NCBI RefSeq assembly: GCF_015694525.1 | Contig: NZ_JADQDM010000004.1 | Coordinates: 124,001-188,000 of the forward strand | Reading direction: 5' to 3' | Origin: Hymenobacter ruricola | GTDB lineage: Bacteria > Bacteroidota > Bacteroidia > Cytophagales > Hymenobacteraceae | DNA: 64,000 nucleotides | Part shown: piece after piece, positions 25,752 to 34,544 of the stretch | Layout of the letters: every line of letters begins with the position of its first letter | Position numbering within the stretch: position 1 is the stretch's first letter | Notes under the pieces: generated by a model | Told to the model about the DNA's origin: nothing | Database searches by the model: none | What the model saw: only the letters and a program-made list of their open reading frames with translations | Program-made: the position numbers and the translations under genes

Positions 25752-27287
25752 TCAGGCCTGCGTAAGTTCCGCCAGCGCCGGGCCGATGTGGCGCACGATG
25801 TCGCCGGCCACCAGCCCGGCCTGCCCGGTTGCGGCCGCGGCCACATCGCCGGCCCGGCCGTGGGCGTACACCGCCAGCCGCACGGCCTCAAACGGCGGCA
25901 GTTGCGCGTGGGCGCGCAGGGCCAACATCAGGCCCGTGAGCACGTCGCCGCTGCCGCCGGTGGCCATGCCGGCGTTGCCGGTGCTGTTGAAGTGCAGCTC
26001 GCCGGTGGGCGTGGCCAGGCAGGTGTAGGCCCCTTTCAGTACCACCAGGCACTTGTGCTTTTGAGCAAAGTCGCGCAGCAGGTCCAGGCGGTGGTAGTCG
26101 TCGCGCGCCGGCTCGGTGAGGCGTTCAAATTCCTTGGGGTGGGGGGTGAGCACGGCGTTTTCGGGCAGCAGGTCCAGTAGTTCGCGGTGCGCGCCTAGCA
26201 GGTTCAGCGCGTCGGCGTCGATGACGAGCGGCAGGGGAGTGGGGCGCTTATCGGTGGGTTTGCCCGCGGCTTCCAGCAACTGGCGCAGCACTGCCACGCC
26301 CGCTTCGGCCTGGCCCAGGCCAGGGCCCATGCCCACGGCTTGGTACGGTTTCAAGTCCGGCAATTCGCTAATGAAATCGGCCTGTGCGTCGGTCAGGCAC
26401 ATGGCTTCGGGCTGGCTGATTTGGAAGATGTCGTAGCCGCAGCCGGGAACGTGGGCCGTGAGCAGCCCCACGCCGCCGCGCAGGCAGGCGCCCGCCGCCA
26501 GCACGGCCGCGCCCATCTTGCCCCGGCTGCTGGCCAGCAGCAAAGCGTGGCCGAAGGTGCCCTTGTGGCTGAATTTGGGGCGCGCAGGCAGCGCGCCGGC
26601 CACGGCAGCAGCATCGGTATAGTGCCAGGGCGTGGCCGTTTCGTTGATGAATCTTTCGCTCAGCCCAATGTCTTTCACTTGCCATTCGCCCACAAAATCT
26701 GCATTCTGCGGCAGCAGGAAAGCCAGCTTGGGCAGGCCGAAAGCGACGGTGTGCCGGGCCCGCACCACGGGGCTGTCGGCCGGCTGGGGCGCGTCGGCGA
26801 AGAGGCCGCTGGGCAAGTCGATGGCCACTACGCGGGCCTGGGCCTGGTTGAGGTGCTGCACCAGCTGGGCCGCTAGGCCCACAAGCGGCCGGCTGAGGCC
26901 GGTACCAAAAAGCGCGTCAACGACAACGGCGCCGGCTGGAATTTCCGGCAGACTTTCTGCGCTGATTTCGGCCACGGGCACGGCTTCGGGCAGCAGCTGG
27001 CGGTTGTGCTGCCAGTCGGTCGACTGCTTTTCGGCGGGCAGCAGAGCCACGCGCGGCCGGTAGCCGGCCTGGTGCAGCATGCGGGCCGCCGCGAGACCGT
27101 CGCCGCCGTTGTTGCCGGGGCCGCAGAGCAGCAGGATTTCGCCGGCTTCGTCCTGGTCAAATTGCCTGAAAAACCATTCGACAAAAGCACCGGCAGCCCG
27201 CTCCATCAACTGAGCCGAAGTGATGCCTTGTTCCTGGATGGTAGCCTGGTCAAGCTGGCGGGTTTGGGTAGCAGTCAGGATTTTCAT
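25752..27287 (-). CDS. nnr: Bifunctional NAD(P)H-hydrate epimerase/dehydratase
   Basis: Repairs hydrated NAD(P)H. 511 residues. The N-terminal NnrE epimerase has MKILTATQTRQLDQATI at the start and the GPGNNGGDGLAAARML motif near residue 55-70. The C-terminal NnrD dehydratase, a ribokinase-like fold, has AVGMGPGLGQ, LTPHPKEFERLT and GNAGMATGGSGDVLTG. The full bifunctional layout is intact. Divergent from the RBBP9-like hydrolase gene with about 36-57 bases between them, so promoters must lie within or close to that space. Confidence 0.95.
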   Translation of the reverse strand: MKILTATQTRQLDQATIQEQGITSAQLMERAAGAFVEWFFRQFDQDEAGEILLLCGPGNNGGDGLAAARMLHQAGYRPRVALLPAEKQSTDWQHNRQLLPEAVPVAEISAESLPEIPAGAVVVDALFGTGLSRPLVGLAAQLVQHLNQAQARVVAIDLPSGLFADAPQPADSPVVRARHTVAFGLPKLAFLLPQNADFVGEWQVKDIGLSERFINETATPWHYTDAAAVAGALPARPKFSHKGTFGHALLLASSRGKMGAAVLAAGACLRGGVGLLTAHVPGCGYDIFQISQPEAMCLTDAQADFISELPDLKPYQAVGMGPGLGQAEAGVAVLRQLLEAAGKPTDKRPTPLPLVIDADALNLLGAHRELLDLLPENAVLTPHPKEFERLTEPARDDYHRLDLLRDFAQKHKCLVVLKGAYTCLATPTGELHFNSTGNAGMATGGSGDVLTGLMLALRAHAQLPPFEAVRLAVYAHGRAGDVAAAATGQAGLVAGDIVRHIGPALAELTQA

Positions 27288-27344
27288 GAAAGTACGTACG
27301 GTTAAGTCTCGGTCTGGTAAAGAATGGCAAACCTACTTTTGGGC

Positions 27345-27884
27345 ATGCAGGAAACCACTCAAGTCTTTATTGTGCCGGGCCTTGGCAGTTCGGGCCCTGA
27401 GCATTGGCAAACCTGTTTCGAGCGCGCACTGCCCGATTGTACGCGCATTGAGCAGCGCGAGTGGGACGTGCCCGACCGTGCCGAATGGGTCGAGCGGCTC
27501 GAAGATGCCCTCAACGGCCAGGACCTGAGCGAAGTGGTGCTGGTGGCCCACAGCTTGGGCTGTGCCACCATTGCGCACTGGGCCGCGAAGTACGGCCACC
27601 GCATAAAAGGCGCGCTGCTGGTAGCCCCGAGCGACGTGGAAACCGCCCACTACGCCGCGTTTCCCACCACCGGCTTCGCGCCCATGCCGCTGGCCCGGCT
27701 GCCTTTTCCGAGCAAAGTGGTATTTAGCCAAAACGACGAATGGGTGACGCCGGACCGCGCCCGGCAGTTTGCCAAGGCCTGGGGCAGCGAGCTGGTGGAC
27801 ATTGGCGAGGCCGGCCACGTCAACGCGGCCAGCGGCCACGGCGAGTGGCCGGCCGGGCTGGCGCTGCTGCGCGCGTGGCTGTAA
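27345..27884 (+). CDS. RBBP9/YdeN-family alpha/beta hydrolase
   Basis: A small serine hydrolase of 179 residues. The N-terminal strand reads VFIVPGLGSSGPEHW, the nucleophile elbow is VAHSLGC, an acid is likely the Asp in SQNDEWV, and the catalytic His is in GEAGHVNAASGHGEW. Family members are esterases or of unknown function; the substrate is not visible. Two starts fit: ATG 27324 (seven more residues) and ATG 27345. A TAnnTTTG match (27334-27341) between them would favour the second, but it may be chance. Confidence 0.85.
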   Translation: MQETTQVFIVPGLGSSGPEHWQTCFERALPDCTRIEQREWDVPDRAEWVERLEDALNGQDLSEVVLVAHSLGCATIAHWAAKYGHRIKGALLVAPSDVETAHYAAFPTTGFAPMPLARLPFPSKVVFSQNDEWVTPDRARQFAKAWGSELVDIGEAGHVNAASGHGEWPAGLALLRAWL

Positions 27885-27985
27885 GGAAAACTGCGCCGCC
27901 ACGTCTGACCCGGAGCAAGGGCAAACATCCCGGCCACAGCTGCGTTTACCTTTTTTAGCCCGCAACTTTCCCTTATTCTTTCGAT

Positions 27986-28444
27986 ATGCAAACCTGGAAC
28001 GACGTCATCCGCCTCGCCAATAACCCCATCCCCTCGCCGCGCCGCGTCGAGAAAACGCCCGCCGAATGGCGCGCCCAGCTCACGGCCGAGCAGTTCCACG
28101 TCACGCGCGAGCACGGCACCGAGCGCGCCTTCACTGGCGAGTACTGCGAAGCCCACGAAGCCGGCCTCTACGCCTGCGTGTGCTGCGGCACCCCGCTCTA
28201 CGACTCGCGCACCAAGTTCGAGTCGGGCACCGGCTGGCCCTCGTTCACGCAGCCCGTCGACGAAAGCGCCATTCGCTACAAGAAAGACACCAGCTACGGC
28301 ATGACCCGCGTGGAGGTGCTCTGCAACGTGTGCGACGCCCACCAGGGCCACGTGTTCCCCGATGGGCCGGCGCCCAGCGGCCTGCGCCTGTGCATCAACT
28401 CGGCCAGCATCAAGCTGGTGCAGGGCGAAGGTCAGCCGGCATAA
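27986..28444 (+). CDS. msrB: Peptide-methionine (R)-S-oxide reductase
   Basis: Reduces R-methionine sulfoxide in proteins, repairing oxidative damage. 152 residues. Structural zinc sites are C64-x2-C67 (CVCC) and C113-x2-C116 (CNVC); the catalytic cysteine is Cys136 in RLCINSASIKL. ESGTGWPSF and the GHVFPDGPAPSGLR segment are typical. A standalone MsrB with no fused MsrA. No signal peptide, so cytosolic. The gap after it (28445-28673) holds a short repeat array. Confidence 0.95.
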   Translation: MQTWNDVIRLANNPIPSPRRVEKTPAEWRAQLTAEQFHVTREHGTERAFTGEYCEAHEAGLYACVCCGTPLYDSRTKFESGTGWPSFTQPVDESAIRYKKDTSYGMTRVEVLCNVCDAHQGHVFPDGPAPSGLRLCINSASIKLVQGEGQPA

Positions 28445-28497
28445 GTTTCGCAAGCCCACATCCCGGAAAGAGACAATTTCTGACAACGGAGCCAGTT

Positions 28498-28563
28498 CGA
28501 ACAATCCTCGAAGCGACCTCGAAGAAGCCTCGAACAAAGCCGAACCGCCTTCGCAACGCGCTT
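28498..28563. repeat. Degenerate ~11-bp (21/22-bp) repeat array between msrB and sdaAA
   Basis: CGAA words occur at 28498, 28509, 28520, 28531 and 28541, with a CGCA at 28552, i.e. steps of 11, 11, 11, 10 and 11 bases. The flanking sequence (CCTCGAA, CCTTCGC) resembles the 21-bp arrays at 1835 and 58850. Register is looser than in those arrays. Confidence 0.5.
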
Positions 28564-28673
28564 TCCCGGCAAAAGCCAATTCCTCCCGCGCCCCCTACTT
28601 TTAAGCCCCGGTTGAAGACACCTTCGGCCGGGGCTTTGCGTTACGGTTCTAATCCCACTCCATCCCACCCGCC

Positions 28674-29573
28674 ATGTCTTTGCTCTTCACCGATTTTGCT
28701 TCCTGGCAAGCGCACTGCGCCGCCACCGGCGAGCCCCTTTACCAACCCGTGCTGGCCTACGAGGTCGAGCAAAAGGGCCGCACCGAAGACGAAATCTGGA
28801 CCGGCCTGCAGCGCGCCTACGACGTGATGCGCGACGCCGTGCACGAGGGCCTGACCGGCGACATGACCTCCCGCTCGGGCATGATAAACAACGGCGCCAA
28901 GAAGATTGCCGCCTCGCCCGTCACCGTTCTCTCGCCCGAATTCAAGCAGCTCGTGACCCGCGCGCTGGGCGCCAAGGAAGTAAATTCCTGCATGGGCCGT
29001 GTGGTGGCCGCGCCCACGGCCGGCGCTTCCGGCATCCTGCCCGGCGTGCTGGTCACCATACAGGACATCCACAAGCTTTCCGACCGGCAAATTCTGGAAG
29101 GCCTGCTGGTAGCGGCCGGCATTGCCCTCATCATCGAGCAAAATGCCTCGCTGGCCGGGGCCGTGGGCGGCTGCCAGGCCGAAACCGGCTCGGCCGCGGC
29201 CATGGGCAGCGGCGCCATCGTGTACTGCCTGGGCGGGCCCGTGGAGCAGGTGTTTGCCGCCGTGGCCGTCACCATTCAGTGCATGCTCGGGCTGGTGTGC
29301 GACCCTGTGGCCGGCCTGGTGGAAGTGCCCTGCGTGGTGCGCAATGCCTCGGCAGCGGCCATTGCCTTCTCCTCGGCCCAGATTGCCATCGCCGGCATCG
29401 ACCCGGTGATTCCCGTCGACCAGTGCGTGGCGGCGCTGGGCGAAGTGGGCCAGGCCATGGAAACCCGCTACAAGGAAACCGCCCTCGGTGGCCTGGCCGC
29501 CACCAAGCGTGGCAAAGAAATAGAGAAAATGGTGCTAGTACAGGACGTGAACATCCTGCCCGACGACGAGTAA
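28674..29573 (+). CDS. sdaAA: L-serine ammonia-lyase, iron-sulfur-dependent, alpha subunit
   Basis: Converts L-serine to pyruvate and ammonia with a 4Fe-4S cluster. 299 residues, the length of the separate alpha subunit. Diagnostic segments are TSRSGM, NSCMGRVVAAPTAGASG, GGCQAETGSAAAMGSG and CDPVAGLVEVPC, which include the cluster cysteines. The beta subunit gene is not next to it and must lie outside the window. The strong bidirectional terminator after it separates it from the convergent giant T9SS gene. Confidence 0.93.
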   Translation: MSLLFTDFASWQAHCAATGEPLYQPVLAYEVEQKGRTEDEIWTGLQRAYDVMRDAVHEGLTGDMTSRSGMINNGAKKIAASPVTVLSPEFKQLVTRALGAKEVNSCMGRVVAAPTAGASGILPGVLVTIQDIHKLSDRQILEGLLVAAGIALIIEQNASLAGAVGGCQAETGSAAAMGSGAIVYCLGGPVEQVFAAVAVTIQCMLGLVCDPVAGLVEVPCVVRNASAAAIAFSSAQIAIAGIDPVIPVDQCVAALGEVGQAMETRYKETALGGLAATKRGKEIEKMVLVQDVNILPDDE

Positions 29574-29620
29574 ATCAGTTAAGAGTTAAGCATTTCTGAA
29601 CTTCTCTTTTAATCCTTAAC

Positions 29621-29658
29621 AAAAAAGCCCCGCCGGCATTGCCAGCGGGGCTTTTTTG
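29621..29658. terminator. Bidirectional terminator between sdaAA and giant T9SS protein A
   Basis: AAAAAAGCCCCGC pairs with GCGGGGCTTTTTTG around a short middle. Nearly the same hairpin (34492-34526) follows the paralogous gene B. Confidence 0.9.
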
Positions 29659-29674
29659 TTAAGCGCCGAAAGCG

Positions 29675-32600
29675 CTATTCGCGCACGATGCGGCGGATGT
29701 CGGTACCGCCTTCGGTGGTCACGCGCAGCGTGTACACGCCCGAGGCCGCGGCCGACAGGTTCAGTTGCGTTTGCGTCTGGCCGGCGGCCACCTGCTGGGT
29801 GAGCACCACGCGGCCCATGGCATCATACACGCTCAGTTGCACGGCTTTGGAGTAGCCTTTGAACTGCAGCGTGAGCAGGCCCGTGGTGGTGGGGTTCGGG
29901 AACAGGTGCAGCGCCGAGCCGGCCAGCGGCTGCGTCGTCGCCGTCACGGTCACCGCCGTCGAGGGCGCCGACTGGCAGCCGCTCGCCGTGGCGATGAAGC
30001 GCACCGAGTAGGTGCTCGGGGTGGTGGTGCCCACAGCCGTGTAGGTCTGGTTGGTGGCGCCGGTGATGGGCGTTGTGCCCTGGTACCACTGGTAGGTGGT
30101 GCCGGCCGGGGCCGCGCTGCTCGTGAACACGGCCGTGCCGCTCGTCGGGTAGGCCACCGTCACGGTGGGCGTGGCCGGCAGCGGGATGGCCGTCACTTGG
30201 ATGGGCGTGCGGGTGGCCGCCGCGCAGGGGGTGCTTATCTGGATGTTGTACAGGAAGTAGTAGGCGGCCAGGGCCGAACCCACGTTCACCCCCGTCGTGA
30301 TGGTGAAGCCCCCGGGCGAAGTGGCGAAGGGGAACGTCACGCCGGCCGGCAGCGGGTTGTCGCGGACCAGGCCGGTCAGGCCGGTAATGGCTTTGATTTG
30401 AACGACGTAGCCCGTGACGGCGGCCGGCAGGCTGAGGTTAATCGGAATGGTCACGGGGGTGGCCAAACCAGTGCCCGTGACAGAAATAGGGGCCGTGGCC
30501 GCTACTTCTGTGCCGCTCAAGCCGTTCAGGATGGACACCACCACCGTGCCCGTGCCCGCCGGGTAGATGACGGCCGAGTTGAAGGTGGTGGGGCCGGTGG
30601 TGCTGAACTGCAGGCCCGAAGGCACGTTGGCGGTGCCCGTCACCGAGCCCGAAGCGCCGGGCGCGGTTAGTCCCACCGTCTCGGCACTCTCCACATATGC
30701 CTCGGCGTAGTACGTGGTGGTAGCGGCAACGGCCGGCGTCACCACGGTGGTAGTAGTACCCGTTGTGGTGGCCCCCGTCAGGACCGTGCCGCCCGTGGCG
30801 GTGCTAAAGAACTGCACTTTGGTGCCGGTCGGCGCATTGGCCGTGAGGGTGGCCGTGCTGCCAGTACAAACGGATACCGGCGCCGGCGTGCCGGTCAGTT
30901 GCGGGTTGTTCACCGTCACCGCCACGACGTTCGATGTCACCGTGGTCGAGCCGCAGGTTACCTGGGCGCGGTAGTAAGTGGTGCTGTTGATAACCGCCGT
31001 GGTGTAGCTGGCCGACGTGGCGCCCGTGACGTTGGCAAAGGGGCCCGTGGCGCTCGTGCTCGACTGCAACTGGATGTTGCCGTTGAGGAAGCCGCTCAGG
31101 TTGAGCACCGTGGTGCCCGAGTTACACAGCGACGTCGACGTGGCCGCCAGCGTGCCCGCCACCGGCGCTGCCACCGTGATGGTGGGGCTGGGCGTGAGGG
31201 TGTTGTTGGCCGTGTTGGCGTCGCCGGTCACCGAGGCCGTGATGGCAAACGAATAGGTGCCCACGGTCGAGAGGTTTACGGTGGTGCCCGCGCCGGTCAG
31301 CGGCACACTCAGGGTGGCGCCACCGGCCAGCGTGCCGGTGTTCAGGGTGAAGCTCAGCGTTTGGGTGGCCACGCCGGTGGGGCCGGTCACGACCACCGAG
31401 ATGGTGGCGGGCGTGGTGGCAAAGTTGAGCGCGGCGGTGCCGGCGTTGCGGATGCTCACCGTCACGGCTTCGGCCGAGCCGTAGCACGCGCCCGAGGTGC
31501 CCGGTGCGGCCGGAGCCACCAGGCCAGCGGCCGCGATGTCGACGGCCACCACGGTGAATTCATAGGCACCGATGTCGGGCGTGGTGCCGCGCGCGGCGCC
31601 GGTGTAGTCCACCGTGACGCCGGTAATGGGCGTGCCGGTGTTGTTGAGGGCCACGTTGGTGGGCGTCAGGTTGTAGGGCAACGCGGTGGTTTGCACAAAC
31701 TGCGGGTCCACGCTCAGCGAGTTGGCTTCCTGGCCGGTGGCGGTTTGCCAGGCGGCCAGCGTGGCAGCGTCGGCGTTGTTGAGGCGGCCGATGCGGGCCG
31801 CGCCCGTGGCGCCCACGCTCACGTACAGGTCGTTGTAGTTCAAGGTGCTGCCCGTCACGTTGGTGCCCTGCTCGTAGTGCGCGTACAGCGGCGTGGTGGC
31901 CGTGCCGCCCGTGCCGCCGATGATGCTGAAGATGTTGTTGCGCACGTCGATGTTGGTGGCCGAAGTCGTCACGCTGGGGTTGCCGTTGGCAAAGGCGGCC
32001 GAGCCGGCCGTGCCGCCGGCCGCGCTCAGCTGCCCGGTCAGGTACACCGTGTTGTAATAGAACTGGTCGCCATAGCCGCCGCCCAGGTTCAGGCCCACCG
32101 TGTTCCAGGTGGCGCTGGCGGCCGTCGAGTTGATACCGTACACCAGGTTGTTGTCGAATCGGTTGGCACTGGCGTTGGCGGCGGTGTTGAACGTGGCCGA
32201 GGCGCTGTTGATGGCCCACACCTTGGTGGTGGAGGTGCCCGTGTAGCTGAGGCCGTGCACGACGTTGCGGCTGACGACGGCGCCCTTGCAGTCGGCCAGG
32301 AAAATGCCGTACAGGTTGGAAGCGGCGGTGCTGCTGGTCAGGTTTTGAATGTCGTTGTTGCGCAGCGTCAGGCCCTGCTGGTACACCACCCGCACGGCTT
32401 CCTGGCCAAAGCCTTCGCCGGCGGCCGCCTGCCCAATCTTGTTGTCAGTGAAGGAATTGTTCTGGTCCAGGGTCGTGGTCGACCCGCCAAACACGAACAA
32501 GCCGTAGAAGCCTTTCGAGATGACGTTGTTGATGAAAACGTTGTTGGAGTTGGCCGCTGCGGGGGTGGCAGCCGTCGGCGGTGTTGGCGTGGCCACTCCC

Positions 32601-34156
32601 GCGCCGCCGCCCAAGAATACCGTGAACTGCGGAAAGCCGGTGTTCGAGTTGCCGCGAATGACGGTGTTCTTCACCGTGTTGAACGTGGCGCCGTCCGTAG
32701 CCGAAGCCGCCGCTACCCACAGCACCGTATTGCCCGAGCCCGTGGCGCTGGTGTTCTCAATGGTCAGGTTCTGCGACGTCGTGCCGTTGTTCGAGCCGTC
32801 AATGGTCACGTAGTCCGCGCCATTCAGCATGAGCACCGCCCCGGTGGCCACGCTGCCCGAAATGCTGGCCGTCACGCCCGTGTTGGGCTTGATGGTAAGC
32901 GTATTGGTGGCCGAGGCCGTGCTCACCGAGCCAAACCGGATGGGGAAGGTTTCGGCGGTGCCGTAGGAGTTGTCCAGCAGCACAAACGTGACCGCGCCCG
33001 CCAGCGTGGCGGTGTTGTAGGCACTGGCGGCGGCGGTCAGGGTGGCGTAGGTGCGCGTGGGCTGGGGCGAGGTGCCGGTGCCCACGTAATAGACGCCGCT
33101 GAGCGTGGCCCCCGACGCCGTGGTGAACGTACCCGTCGCGGCGGTGCTGGCCCGGCCCTGGCCCAGCGCCAGCACCCGCACGGTGTAGGCCGTGTTGGCC
33201 GAGAGCCCGGTGAACGTCGTAGAGTACGAAGTGCCCGTGCCGGCCGTCGTCGTCGAGGGCACGTTGTTGGTGAAGGAGGAGCCCCCCGCCGTGGGCGTGA
33301 CGGTCACGGCAAAGCCGAACTCGTTGGTCGAGTTATCCGTGAACGTGACCGTGCCGCCCGTCGTGGTGATGGCGCTGATGACGGGGGTGGAAGGCGCCAG
33401 CACCGCCGCCCCGGCCGGGGTGAAGGTGTACACCTGGCCCGAAGCCGGCTTGGTGGCAATGGAAGTGGTTTCGGCGGCGGAGCTGGCTGTGGGCGTTGCC
33501 GTGGCATCGCTCAACGACAGGTAGTTGCCGGCCCCCGTGGCCACGGCCGAGAGGCCGATGGAAGCGCTGGGCGTGTCGAGGGCGCCGGTTTCCTGCCGGT
33601 ACACGTATTCGATGTGGCCGTCGGCTTCGTACAGCTTGGCCTGGAACGAGATGCCGGGCGTCGCGGCCGTATAGCGCCAATAGACATTCACCCACTCCAC
33701 GGTCAGCACCCGGCTGCCGGCGGTGCCGGTGGTCAGGTACGAGATGTCGGAGGTGGTGGAAAGTTCGAGGTCGTCCCACAGCGGCGCAATGAAAGGCCGC
33801 ACACCCGTGCCGGTCGCCAGATTGTTGCTCGCGTTGGCCGTCACCTGGCCGCCGAGGCCAATGAAGCCGTTGGTGCTGGCCGAGAATGAAGTGTAAGCCA
33901 CACCGTTGTACACAAACGTGAACCCAATGGGCAGCACGGCCGTCACGTCGTCGTCGGTGGAGGGGACCGTAGCCACCGTGGCGCCGCTCAGGGCCGTGAA
34001 CGTCCCCGTACTGGCCGCGAACGTGTAGTTGGCCACGCTCTGCGCCTGGGCGCCCACCGCGCCCAGCAAGGGCAAAGCCAGGGCCATCATTGAACGGGCC
34101 CAGCGCCGCCGGGTCCGGCTCCAGCCGGAGTCGGGAGAATGTAAAGTTGTGTGCAT
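29675..34156 (-). CDS. Giant T9SS-exported beta-helix protein A (1493 residues)
   Basis: A secreted, probably surface-attached protein. The signal peptide ends near VGAQAQS (residue ~39). Then come a beta-rich domain found in Bacteroidota surface proteins (TFVYNGVAYTSFSASTNGFIG), a fibronectin-III-like module (~250-350), a right-handed parallel beta-helix of about 500 residues (355-870) rich in NN and G repeats such as FDNNLVYG and IDVRNNIFSIIGG, a CARDB-like domain, Ig-like modules, and a type A sorting domain (LFPNPTT to DIRRIVRE, last ~78 residues). Thr, Ala, Ser and Gly dominate. The beta-helix to sorting domain is closely related to gene B. Role could be adhesion, gliding or polysaccharide binding; no catalytic motif was recognised. 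Confidence 0.85.
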   Translation of the reverse strand: MHTTLHSPDSGWSRTRRRWARSMMALALPLLGAVGAQAQSVANYTFAASTGTFTALSGATVATVPSTDDDVTAVLPIGFTFVYNGVAYTSFSASTNGFIGLGGQVTANASNNLATGTGVRPFIAPLWDDLELSTTSDISYLTTGTAGSRVLTVEWVNVYWRYTAATPGISFQAKLYEADGHIEYVYRQETGALDTPSASIGLSAVATGAGNYLSLSDATATPTASSAAETTSIATKPASGQVYTFTPAGAAVLAPSTPVISAITTTGGTVTFTDNSTNEFGFAVTVTPTAGGSSFTNNVPSTTTAGTGTSYSTTFTGLSANTAYTVRVLALGQGRASTAATGTFTTASGATLSGVYYVGTGTSPQPTRTYATLTAAASAYNTATLAGAVTFVLLDNSYGTAETFPIRFGSVSTASATNTLTIKPNTGVTASISGSVATGAVLMLNGADYVTIDGSNNGTTSQNLTIENTSATGSGNTVLWVAAASATDGATFNTVKNTVIRGNSNTGFPQFTVFLGGGAGVATPTPPTAATPAAANSNNVFINNVISKGFYGLFVFGGSTTTLDQNNSFTDNKIGQAAAGEGFGQEAVRVVYQQGLTLRNNDIQNLTSSTAASNLYGIFLADCKGAVVSRNVVHGLSYTGTSTTKVWAINSASATFNTAANASANRFDNNLVYGINSTAASATWNTVGLNLGGGYGDQFYYNTVYLTGQLSAAGGTAGSAAFANGNPSVTTSATNIDVRNNIFSIIGGTGGTATTPLYAHYEQGTNVTGSTLNYNDLYVSVGATGAARIGRLNNADAATLAAWQTATGQEANSLSVDPQFVQTTALPYNLTPTNVALNNTGTPITGVTVDYTGAARGTTPDIGAYEFTVVAVDIAAAGLVAPAAPGTSGACYGSAEAVTVSIRNAGTAALNFATTPATISVVVTGPTGVATQTLSFTLNTGTLAGGATLSVPLTGAGTTVNLSTVGTYSFAITASVTGDANTANNTLTPSPTITVAAPVAGTLAATSTSLCNSGTTVLNLSGFLNGNIQLQSSTSATGPFANVTGATSASYTTAVINSTTYYRAQVTCGSTTVTSNVVAVTVNNPQLTGTPAPVSVCTGSTATLTANAPTGTKVQFFSTATGGTVLTGATTTGTTTTVVTPAVAATTTYYAEAYVESAETVGLTAPGASGSVTGTANVPSGLQFSTTGPTTFNSAVIYPAGTGTVVVSILNGLSGTEVAATAPISVTGTGLATPVTIPINLSLPAAVTGYVVQIKAITGLTGLVRDNPLPAGVTFPFATSPGGFTITTGVNVGSALAAYYFLYNIQISTPCAAATRTPIQVTAIPLPATPTVTVAYPTSGTAVFTSSAAPAGTTYQWYQGTTPITGATNQTYTAVGTTTPSTYSVRFIATASGCQSAPSTAVTVTATTQPLAGSALHLFPNPTTTGLLTLQFKGYSKAVQLSVYDAMGRVVLTQQVAAGQTQTQLNLSAAASGVYTLRVTTEGGTDIRRIVRE

Positions 34157-34491
34157 AAGTGTGAGAAATTTGGTGAGGGAAAAAGTGAAGGAAACAGCGG
34201 CAGAGAAAGCAGGGCAGGAGCCCGTTGGCCCGAATGGGATGTAAAATAGGAATTATTATGATACTTACATGAAACGAAAGGAATTAAGGACAGATTTTAT
34301 CTGCTTTTTCTTCTATAAAGCGCTAGCCGGCAGGCTTGGTATTCCATGTATGCCGGTGGTTTCAACGCCCTTCGACCCTTAGATGCAGTTTGTTGAGATG
34401 ATATAAGACCGCAAGGAGAATTAAAAGAAGGTATTCAGTTTATCAACTGACTTACCCGTACTGGTGAGCTGCCCGCAGGTGGCCAAAACGC
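34157..34491. other. Gap between giant genes A and B
   Basis: 335 bases upstream of gene A. AT-rich between 34245 and 34330. It must hold gene A's promoter, but no clear TTG-N19-TAnnTTTG was found on the minus strand. No gene was recognised. Confidence 0.5.
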
Positions 34492-34526
34492 AAAAAAGCC
34501 CCGCCGGCACTGCCAGCGGGGCTTTT
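34492..34526 (-). terminator. Terminator after giant T9SS protein B
   Basis: AAAAAAGCCCCGC pairs with GCGGGGCTTTT; on the minus strand it ends in a run of T. It is almost identical to the hairpin after gene A, including the GCCGGCA...TGCC middle. Confidence 0.9.
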
Positions 34527-34544
34527 CAATGAAGCTGCGAAACG

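Noticed and set aside
27334-27341. TACTTTTG as the promoter of the RBBP9-like gene
   Set aside because: Matches TAnnTTTG, but no -33 element lies at the right distance and it may be part of the coding region if the start is at 27324. Kept only as a hint for the start choice.
30899-33889. Long open frame (996 codons) on the plus strand inside giant gene A
   Set aside because: High GC with repeated Thr/Ala/Gly codons opens the opposite strand. The product is Arg/Gly/His-rich with no domain, and gene A has the signal peptide and sorting domain.
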